The notes beneath the pieces are model-generated. The model had not been told where the DNA came from. It searched no databases and was given only the letters and a program-made list of their open reading frames with translations. From Pelodictyon phaeoclathratiforme BU-1 (GTDB taxonomy: Bacteria; Bacteroidota; Chlorobiia; Chlorobiales; Chlorobiaceae): a stretch of DNA of 64,000 nt. The position numbers were made by a program, and so were the translations under genes. This document shows, one piece after another, positions 9,408 through 19,653 of this stretch; the first letter of the stretch is position 1; each line of letters opens with the position of its first letter. The stretch spans positions 1,750,501 through 1,814,500 of the forward strand of contig NC_011060.1 of assembly GCF_000020645.1 (NCBI RefSeq). The letters are read 5' to 3'.

Positions 9408-10052
9408 ATGTACCCTGAATCCGATTTCGTGATGCTGTCAGCATTACAGCATTTTGTCTACTGCCCCCGGCAGTGTGCGCTGATCCATCTGGAACAGATA
9501 TGGAGCGAGAACGGCTACACTGCTGAGGGACGGGAGATGCATGAACGGGTCGATAACGGTGAAACATCATACCGGAGCGGTGTCCGTGTAACGAGAAGTG
9601 CAGCATTGCGAAGCGCAATACTTGGCATTTCGGGTATAGCTGACGTGGTGGAATGGCATAAGTTGAAAGATCATGAGGAGCCGTTTCCGGTTGAGTACAA
9701 ACGCGGCAAACCGAAAAAACATGATGCAGATAAAATCCAGCTTTGTGCCCAGGCCATGTGCCTTGAGGAGATGCTTGGAATTCAAATTTCAGCAGGCGCA
9801 CTGTTCTACGGCCAGACAAAGCACCGACTGGATGTTGATTTCGATGATGTTTTGCGTGAAAAAACGGTTCTTGCTGCAGAAGGGGTGCATGACCTCTTTC
9901 GGAATGGAGTAACACCGCCACCTGAACCCGGACCGAAATGCAAGCTCTGCTCGTTGAAAGAAGAGTGCCTGCCGGAGGTGATTGTTCAGGGAAAAACGGC
10001 GAAAGTATACCTTCAAAAATTGTTTCATACACTCTCGGAGGAGGAGATTTGA
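9408..10052 (+). CDS. cas4: Cas4 PAM-selecting nuclease of the adaptation complex
   Basis: Cas4 trims prespacers and selects those with a PAM before Cas1-Cas2 integrates them. The 214-residue protein shows the iron-sulfur ligands, YCPRQC near residues 18-23 and CKLCSLKEEC near the C-terminus, and a PD-(D/E)xK core with Asp in SGIADVVEW and the VEYKRGK box, followed by a QLCAQ motif. It begins 3 bases after cas7 and its TGA overlaps the TTG start of cas1. G+C rises to about 55% in the first rows of this gene, against about 33% at the end of cas7. Confidence 0.93.
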   Translation: MYPESDFVMLSALQHFVYCPRQCALIHLEQIWSENGYTAEGREMHERVDNGETSYRSGVRVTRSAALRSAILGISGIADVVEWHKLKDHEEPFPVEYKRGKPKKHDADKIQLCAQAMCLEEMLGIQISAGALFYGQTKHRLDVDFDDVLREKTVLAAEGVHDLFRNGVTPPPEPGPKCKLCSLKEECLPEVIVQGKTAKVYLQKLFHTLSEEEI

Positions 10053-11080
10053 AAAAATATCTCAATACCCTTTTTGTCACTACACAGGGCGCCTACCTCT
10101 CAAAGGAGGGTGAGTGTGCTGTTATCAAAATAGAAAAAGAGGTCAAAACGCGCATCCCGCTGCATATGCTTGACGGCATCATCTGTTTTGGTTCGGTAAC
10201 CTGCAGCCCATTTTTGCTTGGCCATTGTGCTGAAAGCGGTGTAACAGTAACATTTTTAAGCTTGTATGGAAAATTTCTCTGTCAGGTTCAGGGAGCGACA
10301 CGAGGGAATATTTTACTGCGGAGAGCACAGTACCGTATGGCTGACAATAACCTTCAAACCGCTCGCCTCGCCCGCTCTTTTGTTATCGGCAAAATCGGTA
10401 ATGCCCGAATCACACTTGCACGGACGGTAAGGGATCATCCCGAAAAAGTGAACTCTGTTAAACTGAAAAATGCCCAGCATATCCTTGCTGGTTGCATAAA
10501 GCGCTTGCAGGATGAAACCGATCAGGAACGTATCAGGGGAATTGAGGGCGAAGCAGCAAAAGTTTACTTCGACGTCTTCGATGAGTGTATCACCTCTACA
10601 GATCCATTGTTCCGCTTTACCGGTCGCAACCGCCGTCCGCCACTTGACCGAATAAACTGTCTGCTCTCTTTTCTCTATACCCTGCTGACACACGATATTC
10701 GCTCTGCGCTTGAGTCGTGCGGTCTTGATCCTGCTGCAGGTTTTTTACACAAAGACCGACCGGGACGCCCAAGTCTTGCTCTTGACATGATTGAAGAGTT
10801 CCGTTCGTATATTGCGGACAGGTTGGCACTATCGCTGATCAATCGAGGTCAGATTCAATCCAAAGATTTTACCATCTCGGAAACGGGTGCTGTACTCCTG
10901 AAAGATGATGCTCGCAAAACGCTTTTAACCGCCTATCAAAATCGGAAGCAGGAAGAAATCGAGCACCCGTTTGTCAAAGAAAAAATGGCCATCGGTTTAT
11001 TGTGGCACATGCAAGCTATGCTGCTTGCCCGCCATATCCGGGGCGATATCGACACCTACCCGCCATTTGTCTGGAGATAA
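10049..11080 (+). CDS. cas1: Cas1 integrase (type I-C)
   Basis: The metal-dependent integrase that inserts new spacers at the leader end. I choose the TTG at 10049, which gives KKYLNTLFVTTQGAYLS, the usual start of type I-C Cas1, and a 343-residue protein. GGAGGAGG lies just upstream, and the TTG overlaps the TGA of cas4 (TTGA). The frame stays open further upstream inside cas4, but that extension does not resemble Cas1. Catalytic residues are expected at the Glu of IEGEAAKVYF and at the His and acidic residues of FLHKDRPGRPSLALDMIEEFR. cas2 follows after 5 bases. Confidence 0.93.
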   Translation: MKKYLNTLFVTTQGAYLSKEGECAVIKIEKEVKTRIPLHMLDGIICFGSVTCSPFLLGHCAESGVTVTFLSLYGKFLCQVQGATRGNILLRRAQYRMADNNLQTARLARSFVIGKIGNARITLARTVRDHPEKVNSVKLKNAQHILAGCIKRLQDETDQERIRGIEGEAAKVYFDVFDECITSTDPLFRFTGRNRRPPLDRINCLLSFLYTLLTHDIRSALESCGLDPAAGFLHKDRPGRPSLALDMIEEFRSYIADRLALSLINRGQIQSKDFTISETGAVLLKDDARKTLLTAYQNRKQEEIEHPFVKEKMAIGLLWHMQAMLLARHIRGDIDTYPPFVWR

Positions 11081-11085
11081 CGATA

Positions 11086-11376
11086 ATGCTTGTTCTGGTC
11101 ACTTATGATGTCAACACCGAAACTCCTGCCGGAAAAAGGAGATTGCGCCGCATAGCCAAAACCTGCCAGAACTATGGGCAACGAGTCCAGTTTTCAGTGT
11201 TTGAATGTAATGTTGATCCAGCACAATGGACAAAATTACGGGGAAAGCTTGTCCATGAGATGGATCATGACCATGACAGTTTGAGGTTTTATTTTCTCGG
11301 ATCAAACTGGCAAAATCACATTGAACACGAAGGAGCCAAAGAACCACGAGATCTTGAAGGTCCGCTGATTTTATAA
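11086..11376 (+). CDS. cas2: Cas2 adaptation protein
   Basis: The 96-residue partner of Cas1, which forms the central dimer of the integration complex. The ATG at 11086 gives the standard start MLVLVTYDVNTET with the conserved Asp in YDV; an upstream in-frame ATG at 11002 lies within cas1 and is not needed. The segment RIAKTCQNYGQRVQFSVFEC and the C-terminal RDLEGPLIL are typical of type I-C Cas2. It is the last cas gene and is followed directly by the leader and the array in the same direction. Confidence 0.93.
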   Translation: MLVLVTYDVNTETPAGKRRLRRIAKTCQNYGQRVQFSVFECNVDPAQWTKLRGKLVHEMDHDHDSLRFYFLGSNWQNHIEHEGAKEPRDLEGPLIL

Positions 11377-11553
11377 ACGCGAACGTCAAGCTGTACCTCA
11401 AATCCCGGTATGTTCGCGATGTTCATATTCTCTTTATTTTGTTGTTGTTATAGTTTTTTGTATCAGGTTTTCGTAAAATGTTATTTGGCATACGAAATGG
11501 TTCGCGTTTAGGCGGCTCTAACACCATGAAATGCCTGATTTTACAGTTAGACA
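11377..11553 (+). promoter_or_regulatory. CRISPR leader
   Basis: 177 bases between cas2 and the first repeat. It contains an inverted repeat, CGCGAAC at 11378-11384 and GTTCGCG at 11412-11418, and a third GGTTCGCG at 11499-11506, with an AT-rich centre rich in TTGTTGTT. Leaders hold the pre-crRNA promoter and the Cas1-Cas2 docking signals; no single promoter could be fixed by eye. The hairpin could also end cas transcription. Confidence 0.75.
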
Positions 11554-14500
11554 GTCGCGCCCCCTGCGGGCGCGTGGATTGAAACTTCTGCAGCAGTTGA
11601 TGGTTGGATGGGTATGTCAAGTCGCGCCCCCTGCGGGCGCGTGGATTGAAACAAAATCGGCTTCGGCGCCTGCAAGGCTCTCATAGGTCGCGCCCCCTGC
11701 GGGCGCGTGGATTGAAACGTCAAAATATCATCAGTCGGTAGGCATACGAGAATGTCGCGCCCCCTGCGGGCGCGTGGATTGAAACTGGTTTCCGGCAATG
11801 CACGACGGACGGGGCAGATCGTCGCGCCCCCTGCGGGCGCGTGGATTGAAACATGAAGAGGTATTATCAGGAATGCATGGTTCAGTACGTCGCGCCCCCT
11901 GCGGGCGCGTGGATTGAAACTGCTCTTTGTGTACGTATTGTTGCAGTTGCTACAGTCGCGCCCCCTGCGGGCGCGTGGATTGAAACTCAATCTGCTACGC
12001 AACTCCTTTTTCAGAGTGTCGTCGCGCCCCCTGCGGGCGCGTGGATTGAAACAACCTTATCAATACGACAAGCTTATTAGCAAAATGTGTCGCGCCCCCT
12101 GCGGGCGCGTGGATTGAAACCTATCATTGTGCCGCTTTGAGCAACGATAGTGCCTGTCGCGCCCCCTGCGGGCGCGTGGATTGAAACCAATCATACTATC
12201 TCCTGTTGTTTGTGCGGGGTGTCGCGCCCCCTGCGGGCGCGTGGATTGAAACCGAGATTGCGCAGGCGGCAAATGGTGATCTTGGAAGTCGCGCCCCCTG
12301 CGGGCGCGTGGATTGAAACCATTGTAGTGGTGTTTTATGGTTTTAACAACTCGTCGCGCCCCCTGCGGGCGCGTGGATTGAAACAGTTGTCGCTAATTCA
12401 GGGGCGCAGAATATCCCGGTCGCGCCCCCTGCGGGCGCGTGGATTGAAACCAGTCGAATAAGTCGCGAGATATGTCAATCCACTGTCGCGCCCCCTGCGG
12501 GCGCGTGGATTGAAACTGTTACTTGCGCAGATGCTTGCGTAAAAGGTGATGTCGCGCCCCCTGCGGGCGCGTGGATTGAAACAGATACCGCTTGGCCCTG
12601 CGGTTCAGTCCATCAACGTCGCGCCCCCTGCGGGCGCGTGGATTGAAACTTTTGTTCCCTGATAGGTTACCTGATTCGGTGATGTCGCGCCCCCTGCGGG
12701 CGCGTGGATTGAAACTATCGATACGGAAAAGCAAGAACGTGCGGATTTTGTCGCGCCCCCTGCGGGCGCGTGGATTGAAACCGCGTTTTATTGGGAAGTG
12801 TATCGGTTATGGCTGTCGCGCCCCCTGCGGGCGCGTGGATTGAAACCAACAATTGCCGCAAAATCAACAATAGTTATCTGTGTCGCGCCCCCTGCGGGCG
12901 CGTGGATTGAAACTTCTCAGCAATGCTCTTTTTGACAAGATCACGCGTCGCGCCCCCTGCGGGCGCGTGGATTGAAACTTTTCTCGGCAGCTTGAGCTGA
13001 TTGAGGCAGGAGGTCGCGCCCCCTGCGGGCGCGTGGATTGAAACTGTTACTTGCGCAGATGCTTGCGTAAAAGGTGATAGTCGCGCCCCCTGCGGGCGCG
13101 TGGATTGAAACCAAGTGTCGCAAAATCTCCGCTCATTTTATCCCTGTCGCGCCCCCTGCGGGCGCGTGGATTGAAACGATTATTCGTTTGGAAAAGTATT
13201 GAAACGGATGTGTCGCGCCCCCTGCGGGCGCGTGGATTGAAACTACAGAAGGGGGGACAAGAAAAGACCTGTCCCCTGTCGCGCCCCCTGCGGGCGCGTG
13301 GATTGAAACGCGCGTAACTGTAAACTCTTTTCCGCACTCCTCACGTCGCGCCCCCTGCGGGCGCGTGGATTGAAACAGGGGTACAGCATATTTATGCCCT
13401 GGAGGCGTCATGTCGCGCCCCCTGCGGGCGCGTGGATTGAAACTTTTGTAATCACCTCGGCTATAGATTGGAGTCCAGTCGCGCCCCCTGCGGGCGCGTG
13501 GATTGAAACACATTAAAGGCGTAAAGCATGTAGATATTTTTAAAGTCGCGCCCCCTGCGGGCGCGTGGATTGAAACTCGGCAAACTGATAACAAAATACG
13601 ACATCCAAGTCGCGCCCCCTGCGGGCGCGTGGATTGAAACGACTCGATACATGAAATATGGGATATCATGAAAAAGTCGCGCCCCCTGCGGGCGCGTGGA
13701 TTGAAACAATTATTTGGCCGTCATCCCTTTTTTGGGAATCAATGTCGCGCCCCCTGCGGGCGCGTGGATTGAAACCATTATAGTTCCCCTTGTTTTTTGC
13801 TTATGTAAGTCGCGCCCCCTGCGGGCGCGTGGATTGAAACTGTCAATCGCTTTTGTATCTCATCTTCCTTTAGGTCGTCGCGCCCCCTGCGGGCGCGTGG
13901 ATTGAAACTGCCTTCTGTGCGGGAAAATGGCAACAATGGTGTGTCGCGCCCCCTGCGGGCGCGTGGATTGAAACCGGTACATACTTTTTGAGTGTATCGA
14001 CCTGCAATGGTCGCGCCCCCTGCGGGCGCGTGGATTGAAACAAATAACATTATCTGTTCTGTATACAGACCTTTAGTCGCGCCCCCTGCGGGCGCGTGGA
14101 TTGAAACTGCATCAATCACACCGGCATAATAAAGAGGTCTAGTCGCGCCCCCTGCGGGCGCGTGGATTGAAACACCGCTCTCATATCTCTATGAACTAAG
14201 CAAAGGAAGTCGCGCCCCCTGCGGGCGCGTGGATTGAAACATATTTGGCTTTGCCGGTGTATGGTTTTGCATAGTCGCGCCCCCTGCGGGCGCGTGGATT
14301 GAAACATCTTTTGCCGACGAGGAGCAGACGTCCCCTGCGTCGCGCCCCCTGCGGGCGCGTGGATTGAAACTTCCACATGTGCGACGACGGAAAAGCCTCT
14401 CTATGTCGCGCCCCCTGCGGGCGCGTGGATTGAAACACCTGCGGGCATTCTCATGCAACAAAAGGATTTGTCGCGCCCCCTGCGGGCGCGTGGATTGAAA

Positions 14501-17500
14501 CGCGTTCAGCCCTACCATCTTTGCGCTGGAATGCAATGTCGCGCCCCCTGCGGGCGCGTGGATTGAAACCGCGCGTCATCCCAACTCTCCTGCATGTCAT
14601 CAAGTCGCGCCCCCTGCGGGCGCGTGGATTGAAACGCAATGGTTACCAAGCTCCATATAGTCGTTTGGTGGTCGCGCCCCCTGCGGGCGCGTGGATTGAA
14701 ACGTGTGTGGTCATAATGCCGTTTTCCATCAACCACGTCGCGCCCCCTGCGGGCGCGTGGATTGAAACAGCACTTCCGCTGCCCGTTCAATTGTCATCTC
14801 ACTGTCGCGCCCCCTGCGGGCGCGTGGATTGAAACTTGCTGATGGTGAGGGCGCACCAGAAGTTTACAGGTCGCGCCCCCTGCGGGCGCGTGGATTGAAA
14901 CCATAATCACTCCTGTTTGATTTTTGCCATTCTGATAGTCGCGCCCCCTGCGGGCGCGTGGATTGAAACAAAATACGGGGCCTTGGTTATGATCCTTGGG
15001 GTTCGTCGCGCCCCCTGCGGGCGCGTGGATTGAAACTTGCCGAGTATGATGCAAAACGGGGAGGTACAGGTCGCACCCCCTGCGGGCGCGTGGATTGAAA
15101 CTGCTTGGATTGTCGTAACTGACCCATCAGGAAAGTCGCGCCCCCTGCGGGCGCGTGGATTGAAACACAAAAGACAAGGGCACTCTTGTATCATTCCTAC
15201 GTCGCGCCCCCTGCGGGCGCGTGGATTGAAACCAAAAGATATGTTTCGGCAACTCGCAATAATGCAGGTCGCGCCCCCTGCGGGCGCGTGGATTGAAACC
15301 TCATAGCCGCATACGTGAGGAGTGCTGTTATCGTCGCGCCCCCTGCGGGCGCGTGGATTGAAACGAGTGCTGATTGGTGCTTTATAATCGGCGTCATGGT
15401 CGCGCCCCCTGCGGGCGCGTGGATTGAAACAACTCTCTTTCAAGGGCGTCTATAGTTGCCATTGTCGCGCCCCCTGCGGGCGCGTGGATTGAAACCCCGG
15501 TATCATACGGCTTATCACCTCACTGTAAAAGTCGCGCCCCCTGCGGGCGCGTGGATTGAAACACCCGTTCCCGTGCATCAGCCATTGGTCTCCTCGTCGC
15601 GCCCCCTGCGGGCGCGTGGATTGAAACAACAAAATTCCAACGGATTCTCAATTTGCAGCGAGTCGCGCCCCCTGCGGGCGCGTGGATTGAAACAGGATTT
15701 GCCCTATGGAATCATGGGAGTGGCAAGTCGCGCCCCCTGCGGGCGCGTGGATTGAAACAGTCACAATCGACGACTCGCTTATTGCCCTAAAGTCGCGCCC
15801 CCTGCGGGCGCGTGGATTGAAACCACCGCTGCATACGATGATGCTCTAAAAGCTAAGTCGCGCCCCCTGCGGGCGCGTGGATTGAAACAAAGCAATATTG
15901 TCAGGCCCTGTGCTTAATGATGAGTCGCGCCCCCTGCGGGCGCGTGGATTGAAACCATAACAGGGAATTATGCTGAGATGCAACGTCAAAGTCGCGCCCC
16001 CTGCGGGCGCGTGGATTGAAACTGGCTACATACACCCTTGCAGCATCTTACAAGAGTCGCGCCCCCTGCGGGCGCGTGGATTGAAACTCGTGAATGTTCA
16101 TTGCTTAACACTTTGCATTTTGTCGCGCCCCCTGCGGGCGCGTGGATTGAAACTGTCCTGACAAAATCCATAGCACCAATTACAACCCGTCGCGCCCCCT
16201 GCGGGCGCGTGGATTGAAACTTGAAGAGATCATCACATCGACAGACCCGTCAAAGTCGCGCCCCCTGCGGGCGCGTGGATTGAAACCTGCATATTTCACC
16301 TCGCTTTTTGATTTAATTTTTGTCGCGCCCCCTGCGGGCGCGTGGATTGAAACCATTGCAGGGCGTTTTGTATCTGTTCCAGAGAGAAGTCGCGCCCCCT
16401 GCGGGCGCGTGGATTGAAACAATCTTCCCCATCAAAAGATTGTGCGTGATGCCGTGTCGCGCCCCCTGCGGGCGCGTGGATTGAAACTGCAGAGATATTT
16501 CGCTCTATGCATAATGCACTGAGTCGCGCCCCCTGCGGGCGCGTGGATTGAAACAAAACTATCGTCCTTGTGATGATGGTCCTCTTTGGGTCGCGCCCCC
16601 TGCGGGCGCGTGGATTGAAACCAGTTTTTGCGGTTTGCTGTAGACCAGATATTCTCAGTCGCGCCCCCTGCGGGCGCGTGGATTGAAACCGCTTCATGAC
16701 GCCGATTATAAAGCACCAATCAGCACGTCGCGCCCCCTGCGGGCGCGTGGATTGAAACGATTGCTGGATTAAAGCGAATCCGAATATCGGAGTGTCGCGC
16801 CCCCTGCGGGCGCGTGGATTGAAACCTGAGAGGGGAAATACCATCAATATTCCCGCAAGTCGCGCCCCCTGCGGGCGCGTGGATTGAAACAGTCGAAGAT
16901 TGGGAGTCTTTTGCTGTACTCGTGAGTCGCGCCCCCTGCGGGCGCGTGGATTGAAACAACAAACAGCGCCTCGATGAAATCACCGGCGATAGTCGCGCCC
17001 CCTGCGGGCGCGTGGATTGAAACATCCACATAGACAGCAAGATGCTCAGCGGATTCACGTCGCGCCCCCTGCGGGCGCGTGGATTGAAACCGAGATATTG
17101 CGCGTCGTTTGGGGATATGCTCAACTGGTCGCGCCCCCTGCGGGCGCGTGGATTGAAACAGGAGTCGCTGATCAAGAATCGAATACTCTCTTGTCGCGCC
17201 CCCTGCGGGCGCGTGGATTGAAACTGTTGATTGGGCAAGGGATTATTTTTCGACCGCCGTCGCGCCCCCTGCGGGCGCGTGGATTGAAACCCCTATCAAC
17301 GACACACTTCCTCCTATCCATGTCGCGCCCCCTGCGGGCGCGTGGATTGAAACTGCCGGGAGGTGGCCGCATGAACGAGTCGCAGGTCGCGCCCCCTGCG
17401 GGCGCGTGGATTGAAACCAATCCTCTTTTGATGCAGCATTGATTCGCCGAAGTCGCGCCCCCTGCGGGCGCGTGGATTGAAACAGTCTGACCGCTTTGCG

Positions 17501-17883
17501 AACGGTATCTACATTAGTCGCGCCCCCTGCGGGCGCGTGGATTGAAACACGATCTCCGTCTTTGCCCTCTCACGGCTAAACCCGTCGCGCCCCCTGCGGG
17601 CGCGTGGATTGAAACTATTTGAGTGTCCATTTGTTTGTATTGCATTGCTGTGTCGCGCCCCCTGCGGGCGCGTGGATTGAAACATGGCGATTTCTTCGGC
17701 TTGCTTGCCGTGCGCTGTCGCGCCCCCTGCGGGCGCGTGGATTGAAACCCGTTGGCGGCAAATTAAGCATCGTAAACCCGTAAGTCGCGCCCCCTGCGGG
17801 CGCGTGGATTGAAACCGGGAGTTGTGCGGCCTTGAGCGTAGAGCGCGTTCTGTCGCGCCCCCCGCAGGCGCGTGGATTGAACT
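11554..17883 (+). CRISPR. Type I-C CRISPR array, 96 repeats and 95 spacers
   Basis: The repeat is 32 bases, beginning GTCGCGCCCCCTGCGGGCG and ending CGTGGATTGAAAC, with an internal CGCGCCC/GGGCGCG dyad as expected for a Cas5c-processed repeat. I read 96 repeat starts from 11554 to 17852, mean period 66.3 bases, spacers 31-37 bases. All repeats look identical except the one at 15070 (G6A) and the last at 17852, which differs at positions 12 and 15 and at its 3' end and marks the leader-distal end. The array runs in the same direction as the cas genes, with the leader next to cas2, so the newest spacers are near 11586. Spacers at 12517-12550 and 13045-13079 are the same apart from one extra 3' base. 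The spacer at 15365-15398 and that at 16690-16726 share 32 bases in opposite orientation. Confidence 0.99.
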
Positions 17884-18109
17884 TTACCTTTCAAAAACAG
17901 ATACAATTTAGGACAACAATCCTCATGAGAGGAGGGAACACCACTGCGATAAGAAGGAAAAATTATTTGGAGGGTCAAACATTCCTTTACACTGCTTCAA
18001 TTCCGCTTCGTTATGCGTTTTGCAATCTATTGGCATGAAATATCGTTACGCATGGTAGTCCGCTTTTTCTGCAGGCAGCATTTCAGGAATAGGCAAACAA
18101 CCGAGCGCA

Positions 18110-19564
18110 ATGAAAAAGCCAATCATCATAACTGCGGTTGTTGTTGCGCTGCTTGCCGCCAGCTTCTATTTTTTATTGAGGAAGAGTTCTGCCATTCCAC
18201 CCGTGGCGATAACAGAAACGGTGAATATCGATATCCCTCAGTCCACCTTTAATATTCCGATCCGACTTGAAATCAAAAGCCTTTCTGATTACCTGAACGC
18301 CAAAATCACCGGTCAATTCCTGAACACAACTCTCTTTCTTCAGGAATCAAGAAAAGAAAAAATTGCCCTGACGCTCACGAAAACAGGGCAGATTACCATC
18401 AGATCAAAAGGCCGTGAGTTGGTTTGCACCCTTCCCTTGACTGTTAACGCAACGCTTCTCGACAGCCGATTTGGAAAAACACTCTCAAAACTGGTTAAAC
18501 CATTTCGCACGACTATTATCCTGACTCTCTCAACACCAATAGCTCTTGACCGGGACTGGAAACTGAAAACCAATTTCAAAATTAGACACTATCGATGGGC
18601 AAGCGAACCGGTGCTCAAAATCGGGCCTTTCAGAAAAAACCTGAGGGAAACACTCGATAATGCCATCAGGCAGAACAACCACCGCTTGACTTCCATGGTC
18701 GATAAAGAGATCAACAAGGCTGCATCATTAGAGAAGACGGTTGCCGGTGTCTGGCATGACCTGCAAGAACCCATTCTTATTTACAGGAACCCTGCGCCAA
18801 TATGGATGCGCTTTTCCTGCAATGATATCAAGGGGGATATATCGCTGCAGCAGCAGGATATCATCTGCCTTGCCAGTGTAAAAGCGAAAATGCTGATTGT
18901 CACCGATACCACAACAGTGCTAAAACAGCACCCCTTGCCTGATTTCAAAAAAATACCGGTGGAAGAGCTGCAGCGGAAGTCCGATGTTTTTATCTATGCC
19001 AACACCTCTTTTCATGAAATTAATCAGCAACTGAACGAACTGCTGAAAGAAGCAGAGATTTCTTCAAAGGGCTATACCATCACCATCAAGGCAATAGAAG
19101 CCTATGCTTCCACAGAGGGACTCAGCGTGGCTGTTGACACGGAGGGTGATCTCAAGGGGCGATTTTTTCTGACTGGCCATCCCGTATTTGACCTCGCAAC
19201 CAAGAGACTGAATATTGTGGATTTTGACTTTGCAGTCAACAGCAACAGCATTCTTGTGAACAGGGGGGATGAGATACTGCATGATCTTCTCAAAAAACGA
19301 ATCGCGTCGAAGCTGAATCTTGGCATGGAAACGCTGATAGCGAAATTACCCTTCATCGTTCATCAAGCCATTGCCAAGGAGAAGACAGGCAAAACAATCG
19401 ACCTTATCATGAACAATCTGGAGATCAAACAGTGCGATATTCTTATGGGTAAAGAGGGAGTGCACTTTATCATCAATGCGAGCACTGAAACAACTCTGAC
19501 ACTCAAGGGCACCTCTAAAAACTGCTTTTTGATATATCATCTGAACCAGCAATCCCTGCATTGA
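18110..19564 (+). CDS. DUF4403-like membrane-anchored protein
   Basis: A 484-residue protein with one N-terminal membrane segment (about residues 4-23, ITAVVVALLAASFYFLL) and the rest presumably outside the cytoplasmic membrane. The opening of the mature part, with a valine/isoleucine-rich SxxxIPIRLEIKSLSDYLNAKI stretch, and the later FKIRHYRWASEPVLKIGPF segment resemble the DUF4403 family. Members contain paired lipid-binding-like beta domains but have no defined function. It stands alone between the end of the CRISPR array and the insertion sequences. The preceding 226 bases contain no gene that I can support. Confidence 0.6.
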   Translation: MKKPIIITAVVVALLAASFYFLLRKSSAIPPVAITETVNIDIPQSTFNIPIRLEIKSLSDYLNAKITGQFLNTTLFLQESRKEKIALTLTKTGQITIRSKGRELVCTLPLTVNATLLDSRFGKTLSKLVKPFRTTIILTLSTPIALDRDWKLKTNFKIRHYRWASEPVLKIGPFRKNLRETLDNAIRQNNHRLTSMVDKEINKAASLEKTVAGVWHDLQEPILIYRNPAPIWMRFSCNDIKGDISLQQQDIICLASVKAKMLIVTDTTTVLKQHPLPDFKKIPVEELQRKSDVFIYANTSFHEINQQLNELLKEAEISSKGYTITIKAIEAYASTEGLSVAVDTEGDLKGRFFLTGHPVFDLATKRLNIVDFDFAVNSNSILVNRGDEILHDLLKKRIASKLNLGMETLIAKLPFIVHQAIAKEKTGKTIDLIMNNLEIKQCDILMGKEGVHFIINASTETTLTLKGTSKNCFLIYHLNQQSLH

Positions 19565-19653
19565 TCAACGAAATGGTTATCTGATCAAAAGATTACTGTT
19601 CTTTGTTAAGTTTTGAACGTAAACAGCCTTGATTTGCTTACAATTGGGCGCAG

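Noticed and set aside
11547..17978. Many overlapping open frames with repeated SRPLRARGLK, APPAGAWIET or FNPRARRGRD motifs
   Set aside because: They are translations of the 32-base CRISPR repeat with spacers between; none is a gene.
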